NCBI GenBank assembly: GCA_002943765.1
Contig: PQWQ01000021.1
Location: 682,001 to 746,000, forward strand
Origin: Psoroptes ovis
Taxonomy: Eukaryota > Arthropoda > Arachnida > Sarcoptiformes > Psoroptidae
Length of the DNA: 64,000 nucleotides
Direction of reading: 5' to 3'
Shown here: positions 11,553 through 24,300 of the stretch, one piece after another
How the letters are laid out: the number at the start of each line of letters is the position of its first letter
How positions within the stretch are numbered: position 1 is the stretch's first letter
Made by a program: the position numbers and the translations under genes
Notes under the pieces: model-generated
Told to the model about the DNA's origin: nothing
The model's input: the letters and a program-made list of their open reading frames with translations, nothing else
Databases searched by the model: none

Positions 11553-11699
11553 CCCTCAAAACTCGAGCGGTGAGCGTCACTCACCATAAAATGTAATGCA
11601 GCAACTCGATAGGCGCCCCTCAGTCACCATTTTACATTAGTTTGAAAAATCGTCGAGCTGCTGGCTTGCTTGCGTTGTAAATGCCTCGAGTGCTAAGGG
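11553..11699. mobile_element. piggyBac-like MITE copy 1
   Basis: A 147-bp segment bounded by TTAA on both sides (11549-11552 and 11700-11703), with ends starting CCC and inverted ACTCGAG motifs close inside. TTAA duplication with CCC ends is the piggyBac hallmark. A second copy in inverted orientation lies at 53,550-53,698. Confidence 0.8.
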
Positions 11700-13460
11700 T
11701 TAATGGTTATAAACCAGCGATGAAATATGATCTATGAGAGCGGCCATAAGGGCCTTAATAGGGGCCGCAAGTCTAAGGCAGTAAAAATTGCGGCATTTTG
11801 TTTGTTTTCGTTAAAGATTCTCATCATTTTTATGATCATTTGAGGGTTTTTAAGAGGTTTTTTAAAGGTACCTTTGTTAAGGTACCTAAGGCCCATAGGT
11901 TGGTAATCACTAATTCAATTATGTCAATCAATCAATACCTTTGACCAAGGTTCATCATTGATATGTATGTCAAGGGCTATACATTCATTCATTAAATCAA
12001 TTTATTGTGACTCTTCGATGACACAATTTTGTCCAAGGTTTTAAAGGGTTGTAAAACATTTTTGACTGAAGAAGCGACTCGAAGAGCGAAGGACAAGTGC
12101 TGTAAAACCACTTGGTCAAAACCTTTTGAATAACTTGCGCGGCGGTAAAAGGGTGAATTTATTTGACTTTTAACTCTTTGTTTTTGCCGACCCTTAAAAC
12201 ATAAACAAACAAATGAGCCATGACAAATTAAGCCAAACAGGTATATACCTTTGATATCAGGTAAATCAGTCAGGTATAGGGCTGCTGGAAATGTTTTGTC
12301 AAAATGTTTTTCGGTTGTTTGACAAATCAATCAACAATGAGGTAGTAAGAGGTAAGGTTAGAGCCTGATTGATTTGATCTGGCAAACTTTTGGAAAATTT
12401 TTCAAAGGGTGATTAGCAAAGGTGATTAAGCTCATCGTCAAACATTGTTACGATGGATTAATGTAGCAGCTTGGCTTGGCTTAGCTTGCGCAGTTGGACA
12501 ACTTTTCCCAAAGAATTGAATGATGATTTACCAGATTTCTTGATTTTTCAATTTTTGAAAAATTGCGCAGCCAGGATGATGCCATTTTCGACCGAAAAAA
12601 AATGTTCAATTTGGACCCATTTGAAAAGAAATTTGACCAGCAAAAAAAAAAAAAAACTATAGACCAATTAACAATTGAATGCGCGACGATATGTGTGGAT
12701 TTATTGTAATAAAAAAATTACAAATATTCGACATACTTATCACAAAGGCCCAAGACCTCACTAAGACTAAGACCTAAAACGTGTCTCAAGTTTCAGCAAT
12801 TTTTTTTCTAAAAGCTAGCGCAACATGGAAAATCTAATGATAATCTTTTTATGAATGCATTTTTGCATTAGATCAAAGCTAGCGTAACATGTTTTATGCA
12901 GATCGAATAGCTTGCTGAATCCTTACTAGTCGAATGAATGATCAAATTATGCCTGAATTATCGATCCTGAACATGAATGAAATCTATAATCTCTAATTTC
13001 TTGCTTTAACCAGATTATTTATTTCGGATAAAAGCAATCAATTTTGGATTGATTTGGGACCTTGTTACGCATGTTTTTGTTCGGCAACAATATGGATCTT
13101 AAGCAGGGACCTAGCTTGTTGTATTAGGTATGGGAACGTAGAAATTTCGAAAATTGGAAAATTGATTCGTTTTAAGCCAATCATTCAATAACTAGCGTAA
13201 CAACAACAACAATTTGATGCAATTTGATTGGTATTCATAGGTCTAGACCTTGCTTAGCAAGCTAAGGTCCTATGAAAGTGGTGGTAATGCTTAGATTGAT
13301 TCAATTAAATCAAATGAATACCTGCGTGAAATTGATTAATTAATCAATTAAATCAAGGATTGAATCAAATTAAATTTAATCCGATTGGATTAAATTTAAT
13401 TCAGTTTGATTTGATTTAATTTGATTCGAATCGTGTTCAATTTCATGAATTTGAGTGCAG

Positions 13461-13541
13461 TTGGGTTGTCCGAAAAGTTCTGGCCGATTTCTTCAAAGTC
13501 CTTAAGCGTTTTTTGCCGAACGAATTTTCTGGACAACCTTT
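13461..13541. mobile_element. MITE-81 copy 6 (degenerate)
   Basis: The left end has become TTGGG and the right end is eroded after GGACAACC. The arms still pair (GTCCGAAAAGTTCTGGCC with GAATTTTCTGGAC). Confidence 0.6.
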
Positions 13542-13613
13542 AAGAACTCAAAAATCATGAAATCATGTGAAAGCAAAAAAAAAAAAAAAAAAAACAATTG
13601 TGTCAGTCATGTA

Positions 13614-13693
13614 TTAGGTTGTCCGAAAAGTTTTTGCTGATTATATGGTGAGGAATTATGAGAAAATCGGCAAGAACTTATCGGACAACCTAA
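13614..13693. mobile_element. MITE-81 copy 7
   Basis: 80 bp, TA on both flanks. Mixed arms: CCGAAAAG on the left, CTTATCGG on the right. Confidence 0.87.
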
Positions 13694-14107
13694 TAAAACG
13701 ATGAATGACTGTAATTATTTTATGTGATGGCTGCCTGCCAATACACAAATAGGCACGAATTTCATTTGTTTTCACGTAAATTCGTGATTTTTAGAAAAAC
13801 TACTGAATTAATAGTGAGTGACTCGATTTCAGTAATTGATTAAGGTGAAATTACACGATATTAAATCAATAATTGATAGTGTAATTGTAGCTTTTAATAC
13901 TTTTAAGATAATTGATTATACACTGTAGTTTTTTTTTTTTTTTTTTTTGAGGGAGAGGAGGAGATGAGGGATGATGAGAGGGATGAGAAGGATGAAGGGG
14001 ATGACTAGGAGCAGAGGGGAGGAGGAGGAGGAGGAGGAGGTCAAAGAAAAAAGTTTTTCTCGATTAGCGCAAGGAGAAATATTTCCCCGAGAAAAAAAAT
14101 TCACCCA

Positions 14108-14183
14108 AAAAGCTGTCCGAAAAATTTTGACCGATTTTCAATAAGCAATTTGGCTGTTTTTACCGACACGAATTTCTGGTCCA
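14108..14183. mobile_element. MITE-81 copy 8 (strongly degenerate)
   Basis: Remnant recognisable by GCTGTCCGAAAAATTTTGAC on the left and CCGACACGAATTTCTGG on the right. Termini are lost. Confidence 0.45.
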
Positions 14184-14666
14184 TGACACTTGATACAGTC
14201 TACATTCGAATAAATCGAACAAATTCATTGAAACATCAATTTTTGGGCCATTCATAAAATATGTATTCAAAAATGATGAAGTAATAATAATAATTCATTT
14301 ATTTCCATCCATTCATTCATTCTTCTCGGATGAATATTTGTCTCATTTGATCCTCATTCGATCATCATCATTACTACATCATTATTCATAATGTAACGTA
14401 CTATTTGGACGTTTCTGTTTTTTTTTCGGGCAGAAATTTTCATTGTCGATTCATTAGTCACGTGGACACGTGGCCATTGAATTTGAATCAAACAATGAAC
14501 GAAAGTCGACTTGTGTCCTAGTATATATGAATAGATTTGTTGTTGTTGTAGTAATAATGACCCGATGAAAACAAAAAATATTTCAATTGTGAAATTGAAA
14601 CGTGTGTCCCATTCATAGATTCAGTTATTATGAATATGAATATGGTTCTTTGTTTAATTTCATTTA

Positions 14667-14746
14667 TTGGGTTGTCCCATAAGTTCTTGCCGAATTACCA
14701 ATTGAAAAACATGTGAAAAATGGCAAGAACTTATGGGACAACCTAA
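14667..14746. mobile_element. MITE-81 copy 9
   Basis: 80 bp, CCCATAAG subfamily. Left terminus TTGGG instead of TTAGG; right arm GGCAAGAACTTATGGG. Confidence 0.85.
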
Positions 14747-15498
14747 TATTTAGATTTTCGATTCAAATAAATGTAGTCGAATATCGACAACAACAACCGA
14801 ACAACCAAACAAACAAACAACACGCGCAACACGCGTCCATATTGTTCAATGAATACATAATGAACATTGTTTTCGGTGGATGCCAAGCAGCTAGCGCAGC
14901 TATGAGCGACGACACATGGCATCTATGAATGGCCCCAGCGAACGGCAGCTACGAACGGCAACGGCGAATTTCCATATTTTGTTCACCGAGAAATACGCAT
15001 CGCTGCGCCAGCTTGGAGCTGTTAATTGGGGCTGCTTGCGCTTGTTTTGATTCGATTTCGATCGATTTGTTGAATCAAACAATGGAAATGCATAGGTGGA
15101 AATTATCTCATCAACGAATGATGATGATAAATGATTCGATTATTAGTTTAAGCATGAAATTTTTTTCGAAGGTTTGAGCCTGAGACCTTGTATTTTTTTA
15201 GAATTTTTTTCTGTGAATTTTTTCCATTGAAAATAATTGAAATAATTGAAAATTAACTGATTAATCATTTTGTCTTTGCAGCAGGGTATCAGGGTATAGC
15301 CTTAGCTATAGCTGCGCAAGCTATTCACAGTTCATATTTGATGGTTCATTGAACATTCGTTTTGTTTGTTTTGGTTAGTTTTGTTCAATAACAAAACAAA
15401 CAACTTGCGTAACTTGGTCGAAGCTCAGGACCTCAGTCAAAGTCGAAAACATCAAAGGTCAGTACCTTTGAGTAATTCGGAGGAAAATTTAATCAAAA

Positions 15499-16138
15499 TT
15501 ACTTGTCATTCGGATCAATTTGACCAGTGATATCTTCGATCATCGAATTGGTTCGATGAGAAAAAATTTTGGTCAACAAATGACCATTGTCAATGGTCAT
15601 TATCGGCACGAAATGATCATCATTGATGATTATGTATGGACGATGATAATAATGACACACGGAATGGCCAAATGGCCAGATGATTAGATCATCATTTTGG
15701 CTAAGAAATGACATCTTAATCATCATTGATCAATGATATCATTGACCATTGACATCATTGATCAATGATGACCATCGATTATTGGCACGAAATCGAAGAT
15801 CGTAGACTCAAAGATAATCACAGATGATTACAAATGATGATATCGATGATTCATCGATGTCGTTCGATGATTCAGAAGATGATTGGACAGTAATTGGCCG
15901 AAGATTTCGGCAGTGGCCAGGTCCGAATGACTGAAGATGGCCGATGATCGATATTCGGCCGAATTCCAGGCAAAATTCCATGTTGACTTTGATCAATTGA
16001 ATCAAATTGACCGAAAATCATCGGTGAATTAATCCATGCAAACAATAGCCCTAAACGAACAGGCATAGACCTTACTAATTTGTCACAAAACAAATCATAA
16101 TAAATCAAAAAGTCATAACAACAAACAAATACATCCAT
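15499..16138 (-). pseudogene. Coding-like minus-strand segment, unknown, possibly decayed
   Basis: Three minus-strand ORFs with ATG starts (16138-15872, 16005-15808 and 15726-15499) have more protein-like composition than their surroundings. Examples are RPNIDHRPSSVIRTWPLP in the first and TNSMIEDITGQIDPNDK in the last. They lie in different frames and no splice chain joins them. The DNA is also rich in ATGATCATTG-type repeats, which can mimic coding sequence. A broken gene, single-exon fragments and chance are all possible. Confidence 0.2.
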
Positions 16139-16678
16139 TGATCAAATGAATCAAATGAATCAGAGAAAATATGCAGCAATTTGACGGTGGTCCAGAGGGG
16201 CATAAGGGTCTAGAGGGGACCTAGAGGGCCTAGGACCTTTGAAATTTGGACCAAATTTTTGGGCCATTGTTCTTTGGTCGACAATTTGATCAAAAAAAAA
16301 AAAAAAAAATTTGAAAAATAAGATTATTTATGACTCGACTGCGCTAGCTAAAATGGCTGCGCTAGCTGCTGGTACCACCAGCGCAGCACGTTGAAAAATT
16401 TCACCCAGAAAAAGTGTCAATTATTCGAAAATCGTATTATATGGATTATATATGGTGTTAATGAAAAACGAAAGGTACATACCTCATACAAAAGTCATGC
16501 ATTTGCGGGTATTGCACGACTGCAAAATTTTTAAAGCTTACGCGAATCGATTTTGAAGCCAAAAAAGCCGTTGATGACTTTCGAGCAAGTTTTGATCACT
16601 GTTGCTGCTGGTGATAAATTGAGGCTATTGTTGACACGATTTACGATTTATGATTTTTAAGATATAATTTTAACAATA

Positions 16679-16759
16679 TTAGGTTGTCCGAAAAGTTTTT
16701 GCCGATCATACCGTAGGGAATTTATGAGAAAATCGGCAAGAACTTATCGGACAACCTAG
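16679..16759. mobile_element. MITE-81 copy 10
   Basis: 81 bp. Mixed arms, CCGAAAAG left and CTTATCGG right; right terminus CCTAG. It closely resembles copy 7, sharing GAGAAAATCGGCAAGAAC. Confidence 0.86.
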
Positions 16760-17109
16760 GATACACATAAACGATATAAATAATGATTCGAAATAAAAAC
16801 ACAATTAAAAACAATTAGATTAAAACAATGGTTAAATGTCGATGATGTTGCTCTCGTTTGGACGTCTTAATAGACGTCTTAACATGCTTTTTTAATACTA
16901 ATGTTTTAAGGCTAAAACATGGCAATTGTATGAATGTGACTCAAAACTTTAAACAGTTCAAAAATGATTGAATGTGACTGTATCATATTGTAGCTTCCTT
17001 ACAAGCTTCTATATTAACCCCGATAGTAAGTAAAGTCGAAATAGTCAATACAAATTGCAACAATAAATTTAAATTAAATATTAAAAAATTAAATATGCAC
17101 ATTTAAATA

Positions 17110-17188
17110 TTAGGTTGTCCCATAAGTTCTTGCCGTTTTTTAAATTTTTTTCATTCAAAAAACGGCAACAACTTATGGGACAACCTAA
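17110..17188. mobile_element. MITE-81 copy 11
   Basis: 79 bp, TA-flanked, CCCATAAG subfamily. Long pairing continues inward through TGCCGTTTTT / AAAAAACGGCA. Confidence 0.88.
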
Positions 17189-18362
17189 TATTTTTTCTCC
17201 TTTGTTGTTGTTGGATTGAAAAAAAAGAATTTCATTTATGAATGGCCCCCGACGATTAGTGAGAGAAAAATTTTTGACAAAAATAAAAATTTTCAAAAGT
17301 CATTTTGAACATATTTCACTTTCATTTGGTCTATTTTTCATGGCTAAAAATTGACTTTTTTTGGTCCAAAAATTTTTCAAAATTGGGCCCCTGATTGAGG
17401 GTATTTAGGGGTTATAGATACCGAGTCAAATAATAATGATGATAATAATGGACAAATGATTTTTGGACACTTAATTTATTGGTCAATTGAATCGATAATT
17501 GATCGATTCAATTGAATTTGAATTTGTCATTTGTTATTTTTTGAAAGGGAAAATTATTCAAAAATTTAATAGGCGTGACCCTTTTAGAAATTGTTGGCCA
17601 AATTTTTGGTCCAAATTTTAGCCTATTAGACCAACAATGAATAAAAGTGACCAAAAAGTGGTCCACAAAAATAATTTTGACTTTTATTTATTTATTTGTT
17701 TGTTTATTTACTTAAGGTCTTAAGGTTTATACCTTTGAAATTTGAAATAAACAAAATAACAAAACAATACAAAACGATTCATCATTTTTTTCTGAATAAG
17801 GTCCTAGGCTCAAGGCCTAGGACCTTGGAATAATTTGACAAATAAATTTATTTGTCAAATCCACCTAAAATATGTGCGCAAGCTTAAGAGTTGAATTGTC
17901 AAAAAATTTTCCAGAGACCAGAGAAAAATTATCTGGTCCAAAGGTCAAAAACCAAGGACTAGAGATCAATAAGGTACCTGGTGCATACCAATGGATGTCA
18001 AAGTTTTTTTGTCGAAGAAAAATTTTTTTTTTGAAAATTGGCAGTTTATTATTTTAAGAGGTTATAACCTTAAGCTTTAAAATTTATGATTAGTTAAAAA
18101 TCTGTGAAGAAAATTGAAAAAATAATTTAAAAGGTTATACATTTTGAAAGTTAATCGTTTTATTACAAAAACAAAGGCTATACATTTTGATGATTGTTGC
18201 TGTTCGGCGCTGTTGCGATTGTCGTTGATCTTGCGTAGAATTTCCAGAATTTTTAAATGGCACTATGGTCCTTGGGTGAGCGTTGCGTAGCTTGCGGGGC
18301 TCAGGTTCTTCTTGGGTCCATGTAGTTCAGAGATCGTTTAAAAGGGTTCAAACGGCTAGGTT

Positions 18363-21300
18363 TCACTCAAGATTTTGCATCAACAGCGACAGCTCGCGGA
18401 AGGATCGACCAATTTTTCCTTGCAGTGTTTGCCTCTTGAGCACAAATGCGCGAGCTGACAGCAGGTAATTATAACATTTCATACATTTATTGTATCTATG
18501 GATGAGACCAGAAGGTTAATTAGTGAAGGTTAATAGGTTAATTACTCAAGTAAGCGTCTTACCGTTCTTCACGTGATATATCGACACCGATACCTGGCGG
18601 TGCCGAAATATTATTTTTGATCGTAGGCGAAAAGGTTTTCAGAATCAATGACAGCGCACTGCATCCGACTGACATGTAACTGTGTAGGTGAATGGGACAT
18701 GGAAAAATTAGAATAAAAAAATTCATAAATAACGTGACGAAATTGTTTTAAAAATGGTCTAAAAATTGATTCAAAGGTCTAGGTGGCCCAGCTAGCGCAG
18801 CAGTTCTGAAAATCGTGATGAAAAATTGCGCAAGCTGAGGGTAACAGAGGGGTAGCAACATCTATAATCTTGTGATAATCCTAATTAAATCGATCATGAA
18901 AATTGAATAAAAAAACGCCGCGCAAGCTTTGCGCAACGGGAGCTCTGGTGTGATGTGTGTCCAGCGAACAGAATCAAATGAATCAATGGACTAATAAACC
19001 AATCAAACGAATACACATACAAAGCATCAGCAAGCTATGGGCCTATGGGCCCTTGCAGGGACCTCCATAGGAGATTGTTTATTTAAACACATCAAATCAA
19101 TAAACACAACACCTGCATCTATCAGGATGATGATGATGATAATATAATTAATTCGAATTCGAAAAACTTGCGCAACAATAGCCATGGTACGTAGTACGTA
19201 AAATTATAAATACGTACAAAGGAGCATATTTCACATTTTGATTTTTCAAATTTTCACCAATTTAAATTCAATACGGTAATTGTCACCATGAAAAAGATTG
19301 AATACACAAACACACACTAACACATATTAGTATTAGGCTATACACATTTAGTAAGCGCAGTAAGGCTATACATACACAAACACCAATACAATACAACAAT
19401 AAAAGTCGCATACATCCAAACATACAAACACACAAACAAACAAACAGTAAAGACCATATATCACACAACACGTACTATTTATTACTATTCAGCACAAAAC
19501 TAGCGTAACAATATGCAAGCATATAGATGATATTTAATGTCAAAACTAACCTTATGGCTTTTATTGAAATCATAATAATAATAATCACAACAATAATAAT
19601 AATGTATAGTCTTTCACAATTGAATAAGGGTCCAATGAATGAATCAATGAATTTGACAATGAATTTCAATTGAATGATTTGGACAAACAATGAAAATTGA
19701 ATTGAATCGAGCTTTGAACAATGAAAGTTTTCAAATTTTTCAAAATTTGAAAAATAAAATAATGATCACACGGGGACCCTCTATGGCTCGTTGTTAGGTC
19801 CGCTATTATGTCATCAATTTACTGTTGCTGTTGCTGCTGATGCTGATGCTGAACAATAGTTTGACAATGGCTGTGGAACGAAAATCGATGAAGGAACACG
19901 TTACGCAAGCTATTGATGATCGAAAAATGAGTCGAATCAAATAAAATAATTATGTCATTATTTCGAATCGTGCAACGCTGCGCAAGCTATTGTTATTTTG
20001 TTTGTTATTTGTTTGATTTGAAATTTCACTCAAAAACAAATAAAACACATCAAAGTAAACAAGGTTTGATTGAAATGTCAAAATTTTGACAATTTGGATG
20101 TTTGATGTTTTAATTCAACGAATTAAATGATGTCATTCAATGATGGAATAATGACATTTATAAATGATCATGGAAAGTAATGTCGTTTATGAATGATCTC
20201 ATCAATGATGACATTTATGAGTAATGACGTTCGTGGATGAGTGTAACGACGTTTATGGATGACTGTAATGACATTTGTGAATGACATCATCGATGATCAG
20301 AAAGTTCACTGGGAGGATCACCTGGGATGATTAAGATACAAAGGTCACAAGGATCACAAAGATTCATTCCATAATTCTTGAAGATAATCATATCGATGAA
20401 TAAGTTCAGCAATGAAATCAAAGAATTTCAACAAGCTTTCGATCAGTGGATTAAGGATTTGATTAAACATATTTATTTTGATTTTTCAAAAAACTCAAAG
20501 ATTGCGCAGCGAGGAACGTTTGGTCAGGTAATGAGCTTTGCGCTGAACGCTCACACAGGCTTACACCAACAAAACGCAATTTTGCAGCGACACTGGCATC
20601 AAAAGAGGCAGCAGCCTCTTAAAGCATCAAAAGGTAGCAGCCTCGTAAAATCCGGCGACAAAATTGTCTCGCAATCGTCTCCCTCTCTCTGTTTTTCAAA
20701 GGTAGTAACCTTTGAAATTTGAAATATGATTTAATCAAAGAGACAATTAAACAAATCAATCAACGAATAAGCGTCATAATTGAATTTAAATACAATCAAA
20801 TAATTGCGCTGCGCAAGCTGTGAGAAATCGGTGTCTCACATTTCAACCTTTGAAAATAATGAAATAATTGACAAAAGCTTGCGCGCATTCAAGACACTTA
20901 TAGACATCAAATTTTGACAATTGTCAAAAGACACCGGTTGTTGTTGTTGTCACAATACCGGACATTTGACAATTGACGAATTGAAAGTAATGACAAAAGA
21001 CGAAAAAAAGCGCAGCGAGCCACATTTGAAACCCGAGACCTTTGAAATAGGTTTTCCCAAGGTTTTCAAAGGTTCAAATCTTCAAAAGAAAAAACAAGAA
21101 TGACTTCGATCTGATGATTTTCAATAAGATTCTCAGATCAAAGATTTGCTCAAAGATTTTCACAGGTATTAACCTCTTAAAAAGTATTCACTTAAATGTA
21201 CTCAAAAAGACTTTGATTTACGCAATAAACAAGTAAACAGCTTGCGTAGTTTGTCTGAGAATGATTATCTCAAAAGTGACAGGGGGATAAAGTAGATCTA

Positions 21301-24300
21301 TCAGGTTGTCCGAAAAGTTCATTCCGCTTAATCAGTAGAAAATGCTCATGAAAATCGGCAAGAACTTTCCGGACAACCTAATAGATCGAATTTTGAAGGT
21401 TTTGAAGTATGTAGTTTATTACGTGAGCAATAAACAAACAAACAATCGAATGAATAAACAAACAACTGGCGCAGCAATGTGAAAGATTATGTCAACCATT
21501 GAATGAACCTATGAATGAGTGGTTGACAGATTTTCATATTTCAAAAAAGAGATAATACACGAGATGATGATGCACCTTTTGAAATTTTGAAAATTTTGAA
21601 AAAAGTTTTAAATCAGCTTAAGACTATTGTTTTCGAATGATAATAAAAATTTTTGAAAAAAAAATTTGATGATCTGCACACAACCTTTACGCGCAAGCTT
21701 TTCAGCTTTTTGATTTAGTGAAAAACTGATTTAATCTTTAAATTCATAAATAAAATGATCTAATCTGATCATTGAAAAATTTTTTTCGTTTTTCAAAATA
21801 TTCAGAGTGATTAACAATGAAAAGCTTGCGCAGCATTGCTCAGTTTTATTTGAAAATAAATTCACATAAAAATTCATTGGAAATTTTGACTAAAAACTAT
21901 GACTGAAACTAAGACTAAAACCGCTTAAATCAATCTTATCGCGAAAGCTATTTGTCGGATGATGATGAACCTCATTGAAAACTTTTTAAGGGCTAAGACC
22001 TTATGGAAATTATCAATGAAAACCATGCCAGAAACCTTTGAATTAAAGCTATTCTCATGAGATGATATCGATATGATAACTGTATCATTGCATACATACA
22101 CAGACACACACACACAAACAATACCCTATGGGCCTATTCGTAAGCAAAATGTATAGCCTTACAAAAAGAAACAAAAATTGAATCATCGTAAAATTTGGAA
22201 AATAAATAAAAGGTATGCACCTCATCATAATCATCATCCGAATCGGATGGAAAATGATAGGGCCATTTGTTTCGTCAGTTATCAGAGCTTTAAAGCTCAG
22301 GGAAATTATTTGGGACCAAAGCTTCGGACCCTATGGAAACGTAATGAATAAGCTTTGATTGCTCATTTCTTTCAAAGGTTTCACAAAGGTTTCATTTCAT
22401 TAAAATGAATGGATTTCATCCATTCATTTATTGTCACACAAAACAAAACAAAACAACCAGCGCAACAATGCTGAATTTGGACCTTACAAAAAATAATATT
22501 ATTTCAATGGACCCAAAAAATGAATAAAAAACCTTTTAATGGATTTCACAAAATGCGCACAAAAGCTCTATTATCATGTTGATTAGATTGCTTTCTGATA
22601 ATGGCAAATGAATGAATACTTTGAGAGTGAAATTGAGCCAGTTTTTTCATTGAAAAATCTCAGCAAAATACTGAACCAAGCAAATCGACTAAATTCAATC
22701 AAGCTATAACTGCGCAAGCTATGATATGGAAAAAAAACCTTTTATCGAGGATTTAATTTTTTTAGTTTTTTTTTTGTTGTATTTGAAAATACAAAAAACT
22801 CAGCTAAAACTAAAAAGCTTGCTGAAAAAAAGCTGGCTGAACAAGCTTATATCAATGAATAATCAATTTAAATAAAGCTAAATTGCAGCTTGCTGAATTA
22901 AAAATGGAGTAAATCTTTTTTAGAAAATGCTTAATAGCTTTGATAACTAATAGTCTTAAATGCAGAACGCATTAAATTTACCCGAAATAAATATCGTCAA
23001 ATCGATATTCAAGGCTTAGGACCTTAGACTTTTAGTTGTCAACTAACAAACGAAGAAAAAAGGCAAACAAATAAATAAACAAACAAACAATCAATGTGAT
23101 CAATGAATAATGTCATTATCTACGATTTGATTAACAAAAAAAAAAAAAAAAAAAAAGAGAACATTCATAAATATTGTTATGAATTTTAATATTTTCATTT
23201 TTGACACATCTTTTTATACAGTCATTACTTATCATTACAATTACAATTACAATGAATGAATGAATGAACTATTCACAGGCACCTATTATATCGAATGTAT
23301 TAAATGAATGAATGTAAATGTGCATATAATAATAATAATAATCAATAACCTTTGACCTTTGACAGAAAATTCGAAAATCGAATCGAATAATAATGAAAAC
23401 ATCTCAATATATTCATAACAAACATTTGATAACAATGAAATGAGCAGCTAGCGCAGCTATGAATGATAAAATAAAAAAAGGTCAAATGTATTAATGTAAT
23501 AATAATAATAATAATATCTTCAATAAATCAAAACTTTTGTATCTCTCTCTCTCTCTCTTTACACCCCTACTCTGCTCTACCCTACGACCCTTACTACCCC
23601 CTTAATAAATAATGGCCTTTTAAGGTATTGTTGTTGTAATTGTGATACTGAATATATGAATGGGACCATCAAAACAACTGGCTGAGTAATTTTCCGGATT
23701 TACATTGTTCCTTACGTCGAATCATAAACGATTGAGTAATTTTCCATAATAAAAAATCAAATAAACAAAATACCTTTGAAACACCTTTTAAAATACAATT
23801 GAGCCTAGCGCAACAAGGCCCTAGGACCTTGTCAATACTAGGATTCATTTGTCATTTGGAATAAATAAATAAACAAACAAATAAACACGTACATCAATTG
23901 ATTATGATGATGACAAGCGTAAAATAAACAAGTAAATAAACAAACATATGTGTTTGGCCCTAAGGTCCAACGTTGCGCAAGCTACAAGCATCAAAGCTAC
24001 GAATGATATATGACCAAAATGACTAAGGGTATTAGCCTAATGAAAGATTATTAATAAAGGTAAATGACTTGGAAAATATAAGGACAACAACAATAACAAT
24101 AACCAAATCTAAAGGTATGAACCTTTTAAGAAATTTAGGAAACAGTATCGATGAATGGCCCTTTGGTAATTTTTCAGGTGCCAAAACACAAAACAAGCAA
24201 AAACATATTACGTGTAATTAAGCAAATATAATGCGTAATCAGAGAGTACAAAGGTATCAAGGTAAAAGGTGCATACCTTTGAAAAATTACCTGATAATCG

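Larger units (their letters stand above)
6301..18362. other. 12-kb gene-poor interval between CBFB and KATNB1
   Basis: No conserved exon was recognised on either strand. It holds low-complexity tracts (poly-T, GGA repeats, poly-A, poly-C), eight to ten MITE-81 copies, one piggyBac-like MITE, a GC-rich 66-bp island and scattered AGGT-N4-ACCT and TGCGCA words. Two places with coding-like composition (10,330 and 15,499-16,138) are listed separately at low confidence. Confidence 0.6.

Noticed and set aside
11992..12330. 112-codon minus ORF
   Set aside because: No ATG start, no recognised motif; composition like surrounding non-coding DNA.
19283..19471. Hydrophobic Cys/Leu-rich minus ORF
   Set aside because: Translation of CACAAACA-type repeats; no start context or relatives.
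20378..20722. Plus ORF with KIAQRGTFGQV, resembling a kinase glycine loop
   Set aside because: Starts with TTG, lies inside a KATNB1 intron, the match covers only the loop, and no downstream kinase motif exists. The loop partly comes from the TGCGCA word.
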